From Candidatus Haliotispira prima (GTDB lineage Bacteria > Spirochaetota > Spirochaetia > SP-2023), in the NCBI GenBank assembly GCA_029867005.1, contig CP123443.1, forward strand, positions 2,356,001 to 2,420,000: a DNA stretch of 64,000 nucleotides, written 5' to 3'. A program made the position numbers and the translations under genes. Shown piece after piece: positions 1 to 9,279 of this stretch. The notes under the pieces were generated by a model. It was not told the DNA's origin and ran no database searches. It worked only from the letters and a program-made list of their open reading frames with translations. The stretch's first letter is position 1; each line of letters starts with the position of its first letter.

Positions 1-2
1 CC

Positions 3-668
3 CGCCTCTTCCCCCATATGCAAGATTTTCGTCTCTACCACAGCTTGGCTTACATGGAGCTGTTCCAAAAGGATTTTTCTGTCGCACAGCTACTCTGTTT
101 CCGTCAAAGTGCCGGGATCTCTTTGTGGCGGCCCTTGTCCCCGGAAGCCCAACAAAATCTGGCTTCCTGTCCCTTTACCCTGCCGGTCCCGGCACTCTCC
201 ACCCTGCCCCTACCCTATCTGATTTTGAGTCATCGCGATTCGGAGGCCGCCCGGTTGCCGCCTTCCGATATTTGCAGCCCAATCCAAATGGAGGCCTTAA
301 TCCAAGCCTTCGGACGAACAGAAAGTCTGCTGCTTGCCGAAACAAATCCAACGCCCTCAAAAGTGACCTATGGCAATCAAACTCTGGAGGAGCTGCGCCG
401 TACAGCGGCGCAGCTTCCCAACTGGCATCAGGACGGAATTTATCTATACCGACAAGGTGCAGAGACTAGATCCGGCACGGGTGAGACAGCCTACACGGAA
501 TACACAAGATTGTGGCAGCAATTTTTTGAACATGGTTTTCTGCTCCCGCCCAACCCTTGGGCACCCGTACTCTTTCCACCGACACTATTACAAAAAGATG
601 ATCCCACACGCCTCAACTCAGAGGGGAAAAAGCTCCAACGCCTGCTGGACAGAACCGGTGAAAATTAG
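3..668 (+). CDS. Unrecognised protein, 5' end outside window
   Basis: The frame is open from the window edge, so the 222 codons seen are probably the C-terminal part of a longer gene; the first ATG inside the window is at 18. The protein is rich in Leu and Pro with no signal peptide or membrane segment. A stretch reading EHGFLLPPNPW near the end faintly recalls the small domain of class III aminotransferases, but no lysine or cofactor motif is visible and I do not assign a function. It ends 93 bases before guaB on the same strand, with a possible hairpin terminator between. Confidence 0.5.
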   Translation, partial: RLFPHMQDFRLYHSLAYMELFQKDFSVAQLLCFRQSAGISLWRPLSPEAQQNLASCPFTLPVPALSTLPLPYLILSHRDSEAARLPPSDICSPIQMEALIQAFGRTESLLLAETNPTPSKVTYGNQTLEELRRTAAQLPNWHQDGIYLYRQGAETRSGTGETAYTEYTRLWQQFFEHGFLLPPNPWAPVLFPPTLLQKDDPTRLNSEGKKLQRLLDRTGEN

Positions 669-686
669 GGGTAGGTCCCTGTACAA

Positions 687-725
687 AAAAGACCCTTTGG
701 TTATGCTCTGAAAGGTTGGTCTTTT
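687..725 (+). terminator. Possible terminator/attenuator before guaB
   Basis: An 8-bp inverted repeat, AAAAGACC and GGTCTTTT, is separated by about 23 bases. The second arm ends in a T run. It sits between the upstream gene and guaB. It could end the upstream message or act as a weak attenuator for guaB. Confidence 0.35.
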
Positions 726-760
726 GTGTGTTCGACAAAAACATTCAGGAGGCATTTCTT

Positions 761-2260
761 ATGAATACTGCTACTAAAGACCCTCTCCAAGACCGTATTG
801 CCTACGACGGCCTGACCTTTGACGATGTACTGTTAATCCCCCGTTATGCCGAACTGTTACCGGGCGAAGTCAACCTAAACACCCGCCTGACCAAGAACAT
901 CGAACTGAAAATCCCCCTGATTTCTGCCGCCATGGACACGGTGACAGAGGCTGAATTGGCTATTGCCATGGCCCGCGAAGGTGGCTTGGGAGTCCTGCAC
1001 AAGAACATGTCTGTGGAACAGCAGACCATGATGGTGCGCCAAGTCAAACGGGCCGAAAGTGTCGTGATCCAGGAACCACGTTGCATCCTGAGCGGCGCAA
1101 ATATTGACGATGCTTTGCGCATTATGCAGGAAGAAAACATTGGCGGCATTCCGGTTGTAGACAGCCAACACCATCTGAAGGGTCTGCTGACCAGCCGCGA
1201 CCTCCGCTTCCTGCAAGACCACAGCAAAACGGTGGATGATGTGATGACACCACGTGAGAAGCTGGTGACTGTAGATCACATGATTGATTTGGAGGATGCT
1301 GCCAAGATTTTGCTACAACATAAAGTGGAGAAATTACCCATCACCGAGCCGGGAACGGACCGCCTGCAAGGCCTGATGACGTACAAAGACATTACTTGGG
1401 CCCACGATAAACCCTTTGCCTGCAAGGATCGCCAAGGCCGCCTGCGGGTGGGTGCGGCCCTAAGTACCGGCACCGATTGGCATGAGCGAGCGGCGGCACT
1501 CATTGGAGCCGAGGCAGACGTGTTGGTACTAGACTCCGCCCACGGTCATTCCAAAGGCATAGTCGAGTTGCTGCGCAAATTGAAGCAGTCTTGGCCAAAG
1601 GTCGAAGTCATTGTCGGCAACATCGCCACAGCAGAAGCCGCCAAACACCTGATAGAGGCCGGGGCCGATGCTTTGAAAGTCGGGATTGGCCCCGGTTCCA
1701 TTTGTACCACACGCGTAGTGGCCGGAGTCGGAGTGCCGCAGATTTCTGCGATCTGCCAAGTTCACAGTGTGGCCGGCAAAGCCGGCGTTCCGGTAATTGC
1801 CGACGGAGGGTTGCGCTATTCGGGAGATATTGTCAAAGCCCTCGCTGCCGGAGCGTCCTGCGTAATGGCCGGCGGTATCCTTGCCGGAGTCGAAGAAACG
1901 CCGGGATACACCATTATTTACAATGGCCGTCAGTATAAGAACTACCAGGGTATGGGCTCTTTGGAGGCCATGCAACGCGGTTCGGGAGACCGCTATTTCC
2001 AGGATGGCAAGAAATTGGCCAAGAAACTGGTTCCCGAAGGAATCACCGCAAGAGTGCCATATACGGGCTACCTGGCTGATGTGGTCTACCAATTAACCGG
2101 GGGTATCCGCTCAGGTATGGGGTACTGTGGGTGCGCCCAAATTGCGGACCTGCAAGAAGTTCAGTTCACCAAGATCAGCAATGCAGGTATACGGGAGAGC
2201 CATCCCCACGATGTACAGATTACCAGTGAGGCCCCCAACTACGGTATGCAACAGAACTAA
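761..2260 (+). CDS. guaB: Inosine-5'-monophosphate dehydrogenase
   Basis: Oxidises IMP to XMP with NAD+, the first committed step of GMP synthesis in the cytoplasm. The 499-residue product has the usual IMPDH layout: an N-terminal barrel segment with the TFDDVLL motif near residue 20, a CBS-pair insertion around residues 97-220, and the catalytic loop GPGSICTTR with the nucleophilic cysteine at about residue 315. The flap contains [10 protein letters not shown] chose ATG 761 because an AGGAGG-like site lies 7-13 bases upstream; an alternative start at 716 would add 15 unrelated residues. Length and motifs are typical. Confidence 0.97.
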   Translation: MNTATKDPLQDRIAYDGLTFDDVLLIPRYAELLPGEVNLNTRLTKNIELKIPLISAAMDTVTEAELAIAMAREGGLGVLHKNMSVEQQTMMVRQVKRAESVVIQEPRCILSGANIDDALRIMQEENIGGIPVVDSQHHLKGLLTSRDLRFLQDHSKTVDDVMTPREKLVTVDHMIDLEDAAKILLQHKVEKLPITEPGTDRLQGLMTYKDITWAHDKPFACKDRQGRLRVGAALSTGTDWHERAAALIGAEADVLVLDSAHGHSKGIVELLRKLKQSWPKVEVIVGNIATAEAAKHLIEAGADALKVGIGPGSICTTRVVAGVGVPQISAICQVHSVAGKAGVPVIADGGLRYSGDIVKALAAGASCVMAGGILAGVEETPGYTIIYNGRQYKNYQGMGSLEAMQRGSGDRYFQDGKKLAKKLVPEGITARVPYTGYLADVVYQLTGGIRSGMGYCGCAQIADLQEVQFTKISNAGIRESHPHDVQITSEAPNYGMQQN

Positions 2261-2942
2261 ACCTAATTGCGGGTTGAGACAAACTCCGGCGGAATACTTG
2301 GAACCTTGGAAAGTCCCGAAAGTCTTGGGTTATTTACTTTCAACAGTCTGCGTTGTCACACTCAGACAGACCGGGGACATCCGGCCGGGGAACTCAGAAA
2401 TCCCCATGAAACTGTGAAGCTATGAAGACAGGGAAGAATGAAAGAAGGCACGGAATGTCACTCCTGATCGTTCTTGAAACTTCCACAAAATGGCACTATA
2501 GTGCGGCATCCTTTCTGCAATGAGGCCGCCCAATTAAGGCACTATTGGGGATACTACAAACCGACAGTTCCGGCAACTGCCATCTGCCGCATGGCTATTT
2601 CTTCAACTCCCGGATGGAAAGAGACAGGGAGGCGGGTGACAAGTGCTAAAATATGGGTCTCTACGACTATAATAATGAAGCGGGAGAATAGAGACGGACA
2701 AAAAAGCAGTACAGAACTTTTCGCCCGGAGTTTCACACTGTAGTTGTATTCAGCAATAAAATCTTTGTGCCCAGCGGATATGCAATAAAGATCAGATCAA
2801 ATAATTCACAACAAATTTTGGAGATTGTCAGAGCTGCTGTGAATACCTTCTGCGCTCAAATCAGGGCATCATGAAATAATAATGATGGGGTTTTGCAACC
2901 CTACAAAAAACCCAAAAAAATCGGGAAAGTCAGGAAAACCCT
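2261..2942. other. 682-bp intergenic region without a clear gene
   Basis: No open frame here has a ribosome binding site or protein-like composition. The one distinct signal is a near-consensus promoter at 2474-2502. The segment just upstream of uvrA (2880-2942) is A-rich with a CAGGA ribosome binding site. I could not recognise a LexA box. Confidence 0.6.
2474..2502 (+). promoter_or_regulatory. Near-consensus promoter in guaB-uvrA spacer
   Basis: TTGAAA (2474-2479) and TATAGT (2497-2502) are 17 bases apart. The start point would be near 2509, leaving a leader of about 430 bases before uvrA. It may drive uvrA or an unrecognised small RNA. Confidence 0.45.
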
Positions 2943-5834
2943 ATGAAAACCCTGCGAGTCCAAGGTGCCCGAGAGCACAACCTTAAAGATATCAGCGTGG
3001 AATTTCCGCGCGGGGGCCTGGTCGTCATTTCGGGCCTGTCGGGTAGCGGTAAGTCCTCTCTCGCCTTTGACACCATCTACGCCGAAGGCCAACGTCGCTA
3101 TGTCGAATCGCTCTCTGCCTATGCCCGCCAGTTCCTCGGCCTGATGGAAAAACCCGATGTCGATTACATCGAAGGTTTGTCCCCTGCCATTGCCATCGAA
3201 CAAAAGACTACCCACCGCAACCCACGCTCTACGGTGGGTACCGTCACCGAGATCTACGATTACCTGCGTCTGCTTTATGCCCGGGTGGGGCAGCCCTACT
3301 GCCCCACCTGTAATATCCCCATCGAAGAACAATCCGTAGATCAAATACTGGAAACCGTACTCCACCTGCCGGAAGACTCTCGCCTGTTGGTGCTGGCTCC
3401 AATGCTGAAAAACCGCAAGACCGAGGGCCAGAAGCTGTTTGAGGACGCACGCAGAAGCGGCTTCAGCCGAATGCGCATCAACGGAGAAGAACATCTGCTC
3501 GAAGAGGACATCCGGCTGGACAAACGCTACAAATACAACATTGAAATTGTCGTTGACCGTATCAGGCTCACTGCGGAAAGCCGACGTCGGCTTTCCGATG
3601 CCGTGGAAACAGCGTTGGAACTGAGCGGTGGTAAAGTGCAACTCTCGATATCGGCCGGGTCCGGTCCGGCACAGAATGAAGAGAAGGATGCCGAGCCGCA
3701 GGCACAGGAGCTGTTCTTCTCCGAACACAATTCCTGTAGCGAATGCGGCTATAGTCTGCCGGAGCTGGAACCGCGCCTGTTCTCCTTTAACAGCCCGATT
3801 GGGGCCTGTGATCATTGTAGCGGTTTGGGTCGGCTCTTCGAGTTTGACTTTGAGCTGCTCTGCCCCGACCCGGAAGCCACTCTAAAGGAGAGCCTGCTCC
3901 AATTGCACCGCATCGACAGCAGTCGCTGGTATCGCAGTCTTTTCGGTGCCTTGTCCGAAGCTTGGGGCTTCTCCACAAAGGACAGTTGGAGCAGCCTGAG
4001 CAAAAACGTACAGGATAAACTGCTCTATGGTTCGGATGAGCAGATCAGTTTCCGCTACCGGCGCATGCACGGCGGCACCTCCACTCAAAAACTGAAGTTC
4101 CCCGGCATCTTTGCCGACTTACAGCAACGCTACAAGGATGCCGATTCCGAACGCATGAGGACCTGGTTCGAGGAATACATGCGCCAAACAAACTGTCCGA
4201 GCTGTAAGGGCCAGCGTTTGAAACAGGGGGCTCTGTCGGTCTACCTGCACTCCGGTCCGGCACTGCCGCGCAAGAGTATCATAGACCTGTGCTCGGCACC
4301 TATCAGCGAGGCACGAGCCTTTGTCTCCGAACTGGCACTCAGCCCGGCCAGGCAACAAATTGCCTCCCAAATACTGAAAGAGGTACAGGCCCGTCTCGGT
4401 TTCCTCGAAAGCGTGGGGCTGAACTACCTGAGCCTGGAGCGCAGTGCTGCCACCCTTTCCGGCGGAGAAGCCCAGCGCATCCGTTTGGCCACGCAAATCG
4501 GCTCGCAACTGACCGGGGTCCTCTACATTCTCGACGAACCATCCATCGGCCTGCACCAACGCGATAACCAGAAGTTAATTGATACCCTGCTCCACCTAAA
4601 GAGCCTGGACAACACCGTAATCGTGGTTGAGCATGACGAACAGACCCTGCGGGTCTCCGACTATATTGTCGATATGGGGCCGGGGGCAGGTGTCCACGGC
4701 GGCTTTGTGGTGGCCCAAGGGCCACCCGCTAAAATCATGAGGGTCAAAGAAAGCCTGACCGGTCAGTTTCTCTCCGGTAAGCTGCTCATTCCCGTGCCCA
4801 AGCCGGAACAACGGCGAACAGGCAATGGCAGCTTCCTGGAGTTGCGGGGTGCCTCCGAACACAACCTGAAAAACGTAGATATTCAAATTTCTCTGGGCAC
4901 GATGACCTTGATTACCGGAGTCTCCGGCTCCGGTAAATCGACCCTGCTTGAAGACGTGCTCTATCCTGCCGTATTCAATGCCCTGAAACAGGGTAAAAAG
5001 CGACAAGTAGGCAAGTTCCATTCCCTCAGCGGCTGCGAAAAACTGAAAAAGGTCATTCGCATCGACCAGAGCCCGATTGGCCGCACTTCGCGCAGCAATC
5101 CGGCCACCTACGTGGGAGCCTGGACCCCGATCCGCGAGCTGTTTGCCGCCCTGCCGGATGCCAGGGCTCGCGGCTATGCCACCGGGCGTTTTTCTTTTAA
5201 CGTCAAGGGCGGGCGTTGCGAAGCTTGCGAAGGCGGTGGTACCCAACGCATCGAAATGCATTTTCTGCCCGATGTCCATGTCACCTGCGATGTCTGCAAC
5301 GGCAAACGCTTTAATGGGGAAACACTGGAAGTACGCTACAAGGGCAAGAATATCCATGACGTACTGGAAATGACCATTGAAGACGGGGTCGAATTCTTCA
5401 GTGCCATCCCTCAGGTCAAGGCCAAACTCGATACCCTGTCCGAGGTCGGGCTGGCCTATATGACGCTGGGTCAGTCCGCCGTAACTCTTTCCGGCGGCGA
5501 AGCCCAACGCGTCAAACTCGCCAGTGAACTTTCCAAACGCGGGGGCAACAACACCCTTTATATTATTGACGAACCAACCACCGGCCTACATTTTGCCGAT
5601 GTGAAAAAACTACTGGAAGTGCTGCAAAACTTGGTGGAAAAGGGTTCTACTATTTGTATGATTGAGCATAATTTAGACGTGATCAAGCAAGCCGACTATA
5701 TCATTGACATGGGTCCGGAAGGCGGGGCCGAGGGTGGCATGATAGTGGCTAAAGGGACTCCGGAACAGTTGGCACAGGAACAGACCTCTTATACCGGACA
5801 GTTTCTGAAGGAGATTCTCCATGACGCCGGCTAA
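2943..5834 (+). CDS. uvrA: Excinuclease ABC subunit A
   Basis: DNA-damage recognition ATPase of nucleotide excision repair; a UvrA dimer loads UvrB at lesions. The 963-residue protein shows both ABC modules: Walker A GLSGSGKSS at residues 31-39, a CPTC/CSEC zinc-binding insertion in the first half, signature LSGGEAQRIRLA, then a second Walker A GVSGSGKST, the CEACEGGG...CDVC zinc finger and second signature LSGGEAQRVKLA, each followed by a DEP(S/T) Walker B. Length is normal for the family. Its last 14 bases overlap the start of the next gene, so the two are probably translated together. Confidence 0.98.
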   Translation: MKTLRVQGAREHNLKDISVEFPRGGLVVISGLSGSGKSSLAFDTIYAEGQRRYVESLSAYARQFLGLMEKPDVDYIEGLSPAIAIEQKTTHRNPRSTVGTVTEIYDYLRLLYARVGQPYCPTCNIPIEEQSVDQILETVLHLPEDSRLLVLAPMLKNRKTEGQKLFEDARRSGFSRMRINGEEHLLEEDIRLDKRYKYNIEIVVDRIRLTAESRRRLSDAVETALELSGGKVQLSISAGSGPAQNEEKDAEPQAQELFFSEHNSCSECGYSLPELEPRLFSFNSPIGACDHCSGLGRLFEFDFELLCPDPEATLKESLLQLHRIDSSRWYRSLFGALSEAWGFSTKDSWSSLSKNVQDKLLYGSDEQISFRYRRMHGGTSTQKLKFPGIFADLQQRYKDADSERMRTWFEEYMRQTNCPSCKGQRLKQGALSVYLHSGPALPRKSIIDLCSAPISEARAFVSELALSPARQQIASQILKEVQARLGFLESVGLNYLSLERSAATLSGGEAQRIRLATQIGSQLTGVLYILDEPSIGLHQRDNQKLIDTLLHLKSLDNTVIVVEHDEQTLRVSDYIVDMGPGAGVHGGFVVAQGPPAKIMRVKESLTGQFLSGKLLIPVPKPEQRRTGNGSFLELRGASEHNLKNVDIQISLGTMTLITGVSGSGKSTLLEDVLYPAVFNALKQGKKRQVGKFHSLSGCEKLKKVIRIDQSPIGRTSRSNPATYVGAWTPIRELFAALPDARARGYATGRFSFNVKGGRCEACEGGGTQRIEMHFLPDVHVTCDVCNGKRFNGETLEVRYKGKNIHDVLEMTIEDGVEFFSAIPQVKAKLDTLSEVGLAYMTLGQSAVTLSGGEAQRVKLASELSKRGGNNTLYIIDEPTTGLHFADVKKLLEVLQNLVEKGSTICMIEHNLDVIKQADYIIDMGPEGGAEGGMIVAKGTPEQLAQEQTSYTGQFLKEILHDAG

Positions 5835-6534
5835 TAAAATCACAATGTCGCGGATCATCATTGCTCCGCTGTTCTTCGGCTTGTTTCAACTGGCCTCCCA
5901 ACAAGTCCTCAATGTGCCGGGCTCCGTGCAAATTATTGTCCTCGTGGCTCTGCTGCTGCTATTCATTGCCTCTGAACTCAGCGACCTGTTGGATGGCATT
6001 GTGGCCCGAAGGATGAACCAAGTTTCCGGGGTGGGTAAGCTGATGGACCCGTTCGGCGATGTGCTGAGTCGGGTAACGTACTTCTTTTGTTTCTACCAAG
6101 TCGGCATCATGCCAACCTATGCCTTTATCCTGATTTTGTGGCGGGAAATCAGCATGCTGTTTGTCCGCCAGTTGGTGCAGCTCTACGGACAGGAAGCTCT
6201 GCCGGCCCGTTGGGCAGGCAAGGTCAAAGCCGTCATCTACTTTATCACTACAATTCTTGGGCTGTTGGCCTTTCTGTTCGCCAACTGGCCGGGTTTGGGT
6301 TATCCTGCAATAGTGGGCCAAGCGGCAGGCCTGGGCAGCGGGGATTTCGATAAAATCTGTGCCTTCACACTCAACAGGGCCTATTTTCAAAATATATTCT
6401 TAGCTATTTATACGGTAGTGCACTCCTGGCTGCTGCCTTTGAGCTTCCTGGTATGCGTCATTGCTTCTTGGTACTCTTTCGCTTTATACCTGAAAGACTT
6501 CCTCCCCACACTAAAAAACCATGGTACGCGATAA
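5821..6534 (+). CDS. CDP-alcohol phosphatidyltransferase (PgsA-like)
   Basis: Integral membrane enzyme that transfers a phosphatidyl group from CDP-diacylglycerol to an alcohol; phosphatidylglycerophosphate synthase is the most likely role. The diagnostic signature D-x2-D-G-x2-A-R-x8-G-x3-D-x3-D is complete, starting at Asp55 (DLLDGIVAR) and ending in GKLMDPFGD. Several hydrophobic helices follow in the 237 residues. The ATG lies inside the end of uvrA. Substrate cannot be fixed from sequence, so the symbol is left blank. Confidence 0.88.
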   Translation: MTPANKITMSRIIIAPLFFGLFQLASQQVLNVPGSVQIIVLVALLLLFIASELSDLLDGIVARRMNQVSGVGKLMDPFGDVLSRVTYFFCFYQVGIMPTYAFILILWREISMLFVRQLVQLYGQEALPARWAGKVKAVIYFITTILGLLAFLFANWPGLGYPAIVGQAAGLGSGDFDKICAFTLNRAYFQNIFLAIYTVVHSWLLPLSFLVCVIASWYSFALYLKDFLPTLKNHGTR

Positions 6535-6636
6535 GGCACCAAGTCAAAACCTAATCAAAACCGAATCACACCGGAAAAAATACTGAAGTTGCCCGCTTCC
6601 CGGTATGGCCGGCCGAGCAACATAAAGTGACAGAAA

Positions 6637-6675
6637 GAAGCATGAAAACACAGACTTGCTGTGCTCTCATGCTTC
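6637..6675. terminator. Bidirectional hairpin terminator
   Basis: Inverted repeat GAAGCATGA...CACAG / CTGTG...TCATGCTTC lies between two convergent genes. It can serve the phosphatidyltransferase gene on + and the secreted-protein gene on -. Confidence 0.55.
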
Positions 6676-6700
6676 CTCTGTTCTTAGCCTTCTTCTGCTC

Positions 6701-7315
6701 TTAGCTTGGCTCGTCCTGTCCTTCCGTGTCACCCTCTTCTTCCGTGTCGGCCTGTCCTTCCGGCTCAGCATCGCCCGGGCTGCTATCGTCCCAATCGTTA
6801 TCATGCCCGTCACGGTGGCCCTTTTGTTTACGGCCTCCCTTACCTTTTCGGCCCCTCCGCTTGTCGTATTTTTTCTTTCCACCCATATGGAGGGTGCTAC
6901 CTTCTTCGTCACTGGCCATGGTCACCATTAGGGCGGGGACAATTTTCTTACCCTCATAATCAAAGCCTTTCAGCTCCGCACCTTCCTTGGGTTGCAAGAT
7001 GTAACCGTCCACTTTCAGTTTCATCCCTTCCTTCAGGTCCCGGCTGGGTGGCAACAAATATACGGCATCCGCCGTTTTCAGCAGTCGCGATTTGCCATCC
7101 GGGGCCCCGGACAGCTCGACAAATACGACCTCGCCTTCCAGTCCGACCAGCAGTTCACCCTGCTCCGGTTTCTCAAACAGTTCGGCCATATGGCGGCCGT
7201 GCCTGTTCTCGCCCTTGCCTCTTCCGCCGCCCCGGGCACTGCCTCCTCCTCGGGCAAGCAATGCGGTACTGCCTGCCAAAAATAACACAGCCAGCAATAA
7301 GATAGATTTCTTCAT
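6701..7315 (-). CDS. Secreted basic/acidic low-complexity protein
   Basis: Function unknown. ATG 7315 follows an AGGAGG site and begins a signal peptide (MKKSILLLAVLFLAG...ALLA). The mature part starts Gly/Arg-rich, has a central ordered region of about 100 residues (roughly 45-145), then a Lys/Arg/Gly-rich stretch with many His and a C-terminal tail dominated by Asp, Glu and Gly. An upstream in-frame start at 7390 would put the signal peptide internally, so I reject it. It lies convergent with the phosphatidyltransferase gene across a shared terminator. Confidence 0.72.
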   Translation of the reverse strand: MKKSILLLAVLFLAGSTALLARGGGSARGGGRGKGENRHGRHMAELFEKPEQGELLVGLEGEVVFVELSGAPDGKSRLLKTADAVYLLPPSRDLKEGMKLKVDGYILQPKEGAELKGFDYEGKKIVPALMVTMASDEEGSTLHMGGKKKYDKRRGRKGKGGRKQKGHRDGHDNDWDDSSPGDAEPEGQADTEEEGDTEGQDEPS

Positions 7316-7578
7316 TGTATTCCTCCTGGTAAGAATCAACATGGCCGCCCGGATTTGACCTGCGGTACCTGTACAGGCCCACGGGTTCAACGGCTTTGAT
7401 TTTCTCTCGTTTCCTTCTGAGAATATAAGAAATATAAATGGATGGAAGGTGAATCTTCGGAAAAAGTTGGATAAATGTTATTTTTTTACTGTAGTATAGA
7501 TATAACTTTGATTATAAATAAATATATATCCGTTATTAGAGTATATTGGTGTTACAATTATTTTGTAAGAAAGGGATT

Positions 7579-7672
7579 CCTTTTTTTGCCGCCACAAGGG
7601 CAGGATTTAACAGCTCCCGGTTTTTACTTTCGGAGGGGGCTGAGAGTTGTTGAAAAATAACAGAGAGCAAGG
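7579..7672 (+). repeat. Direct repeat, copy 1 (flanks EamA gene)
   Basis: About 94 bases nearly identical to 8900-8993, starting TTCCTTTTTTTGCCGCCACA. The two copies bracket the EamA transporter gene. The second copy lies in the 5' part of the ORF fragment at 8706-8990; this copy carries only that part. Confidence 0.8.
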
Positions 7673-7689
7673 AAGCTAGGCCATTTCAA

Positions 7690-7800
7690 AAGTGTACAAA
7701 CTTCAAATATCTTTCACTTTAGAAGAGTGGTGGGCCCCTGGCCAAGCCTTGGGCAACATTTCCCTCTTGCGGCTAAACGACGGACTTCGGGCATTGATTT
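7690..7800 (-). repeat. Fossil of 16S rRNA 3' end, copy a
   Basis: Aligns with the region spanning the end of the intact 16S gene (34905-35060). It begins GTGTACAAACTTC...CTTTCACTTT and, after a deletion, continues CTTGCGGCTAAACGACGGAC, against CTTGCGGTTAAACTACTGAC in the real gene. This is the copy furthest from the intact 16S gene. Confidence 0.65.
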
Positions 7801-7824
7801 CAAACTTTCTCAGATGACTATCTG

Positions 7825-8709
7825 CTAACGCATGGCAAATACCAGTCCCAACATAATCAAGGCGGCACTGAGGCTCCCCATTAAGCTCAGCTTGTCACCA
7901 AAAATGAGAAAACCGTAAAAAGTAGCAAATAGCGGATCACTTGTTTCAATAATCTGCACCCGCCCGGCCTGACCAAGATCAATTGCTCTGGTTGTGCAAT
8001 AAAATCCTCCTATTGTCGGAAATAATGCCAAAGAAACAATTACGAGAACAGCCGAGATGCCGGGCCACGCAAAATTGGTCGGGCTACTCTCATAAAGTAC
8101 GGGAAACAGCAGGTACAAACTGCCCAACCCCAGCATCCAAACCAGATGAGGAATACCGCTGCCAATTCGCAGAAGTTTAGAAACAAAAATAAACAGAGCA
8201 TAGCTGGTACCACCCAGAATCGCCAGCACCATCCCGAAAATACTCCCGGTATTTCCGGATACTCCTATCTCAGAATAAAACATCAGGTATATACCTGCAA
8301 TAATAAGTAGGAATGACAGAACAGTATGGATTTTAAATTTTTCTTTCAAAAAAACCACAGATAAAACCAGCGTAATTATACTGGCAGAATATGTTAAGAA
8401 AGAAACCAATGGTATGGAAATTTTAGAAAAGGCCCATGTCTCAAAAAAGTATAGTCCAAATATGCCCAAGAGAGCCTGTAAGGAAAAATGCCAAAATTTT
8501 TGTCGTAGTAAAAATAATTTCTTACGGTATCCGGAATGACATATACAAAAGATTAATAATAAAAGAAATGAAAGAAAACATTTATAAAAAGCTATCTGAT
8601 GATGTGTTGCTTCCATTGTAAAACCCAAGCGCGTCAGCGTGCCAATGGTTCCATTTAAAGCAGCAGCTATCAAAGCATACATACCCGCTTTTTTTAGATT
8701 ATAAGTCAT
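7825..8709 (-). CDS. EamA/DMT-superfamily transporter
   Basis: A 294-residue inner-membrane protein with about ten hydrophobic helices in two homologous halves, typical of EamA metabolite exporters. Substrate unknown. The second half shows the usual pattern GGTSYALFIFVSK...ETSDPLFATFYGFLIFGD. ATG 8709 is preceded by AGAGGA and overlaps the stop of the upstream reading frame as ATGA, suggesting translational coupling. A longer start at 8781 would add 24 polar residues without a ribosome site. The gene is bracketed by 94-bp direct repeats. Confidence 0.85.
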   Translation of the reverse strand: MTYNLKKAGMYALIAAALNGTIGTLTRLGFTMEATHHQIAFYKCFLSFLLLLIFCICHSGYRKKLFLLRQKFWHFSLQALLGIFGLYFFETWAFSKISIPLVSFLTYSASIITLVLSVVFLKEKFKIHTVLSFLLIIAGIYLMFYSEIGVSGNTGSIFGMVLAILGGTSYALFIFVSKLLRIGSGIPHLVWMLGLGSLYLLFPVLYESSPTNFAWPGISAVLVIVSLALFPTIGGFYCTTRAIDLGQAGRVQIIETSDPLFATFYGFLIFGDKLSLMGSLSAALIMLGLVFAMR

Positions 8710-8990
8710 AATCCTCTTACTCTCCCGGCAGGACTCAATACTTCCGGGCAAGCCGGATCCCGACTCACAATATAGTTCCATAAATTAATCCTGTCAGGAT
8801 TCAAACTTGTAAAAATACCACCCCGGAAATCATCCCAATTTCGAAAACATTCATCTTCTCTCAATATTTTTGTTGCTGCTGCTAAATTCAGGTAAGGAAT
8901 TCCTTTTTTTGCCGCCACAAGGACAGGATTTAACAGCTCCCGGTTTTTACTTTCGGGGACGGGGGAGCTGTTGAAAAATAACAGAGAGTC
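8706..8990 (-). pseudogene. Truncated unknown ORF coupled to EamA gene
   Basis: An open frame without a clear ATG; it reads ...SSPVPESKNRELLNP... then KKGIPYLNLAAATK and ends PACPEVLSPAGRVRGL. A GTG at 8918 is the first start-like codon but has no ribosome site. The stop TGA overlaps the ATG of the transporter gene. The pattern NSSPVPE...GIPYLNL loosely recalls the C-terminal half of SGNH/DltD-type hydrolases, but this is weak. Its 5' portion is the 94-bp repeat also found at 7579. I read it as a remnant of a larger gene. Confidence 0.35.
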
Positions 8991-8993
8991 AGG
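8900..8993 (+). repeat. Direct repeat, copy 2 (flanks EamA gene)
   Basis: Partner of 7579-7672; differs by a few substitutions and small indels. The 290 bases from 8994 to the ATPase gene hold no gene I can support. Confidence 0.8.
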
Positions 8994-9279
8994 AAGGTAT
9001 GGCCATTACTCTATGGTTATTTATCAATTTTTATCCCAAGTCCTTATCACTATCGTAACGTTCTTCAACTAATTTTCCAGCAATAAACTTATGTCCCTTA
9101 TTCTCTACTTCAAGAATAGTTGTCAAGCTCAATACCTTAGAATAGTTTTTTTTACTCAAATACTTAGACATTTTTATAGACCATATTATATCCCAGTTTT
9201 CACTATGATCTGTTATACCTATATATACTACAAAGAGATAGTTTTGCTTTTGTTCCTTAAAAATAAAATACCTAGAATA

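Noticed and set aside
6656-7358. Plus-strand frames opposite the secreted protein gene
   Set aside because: They are shadows of the minus-strand gene, which has the ribosome site and signal peptide.
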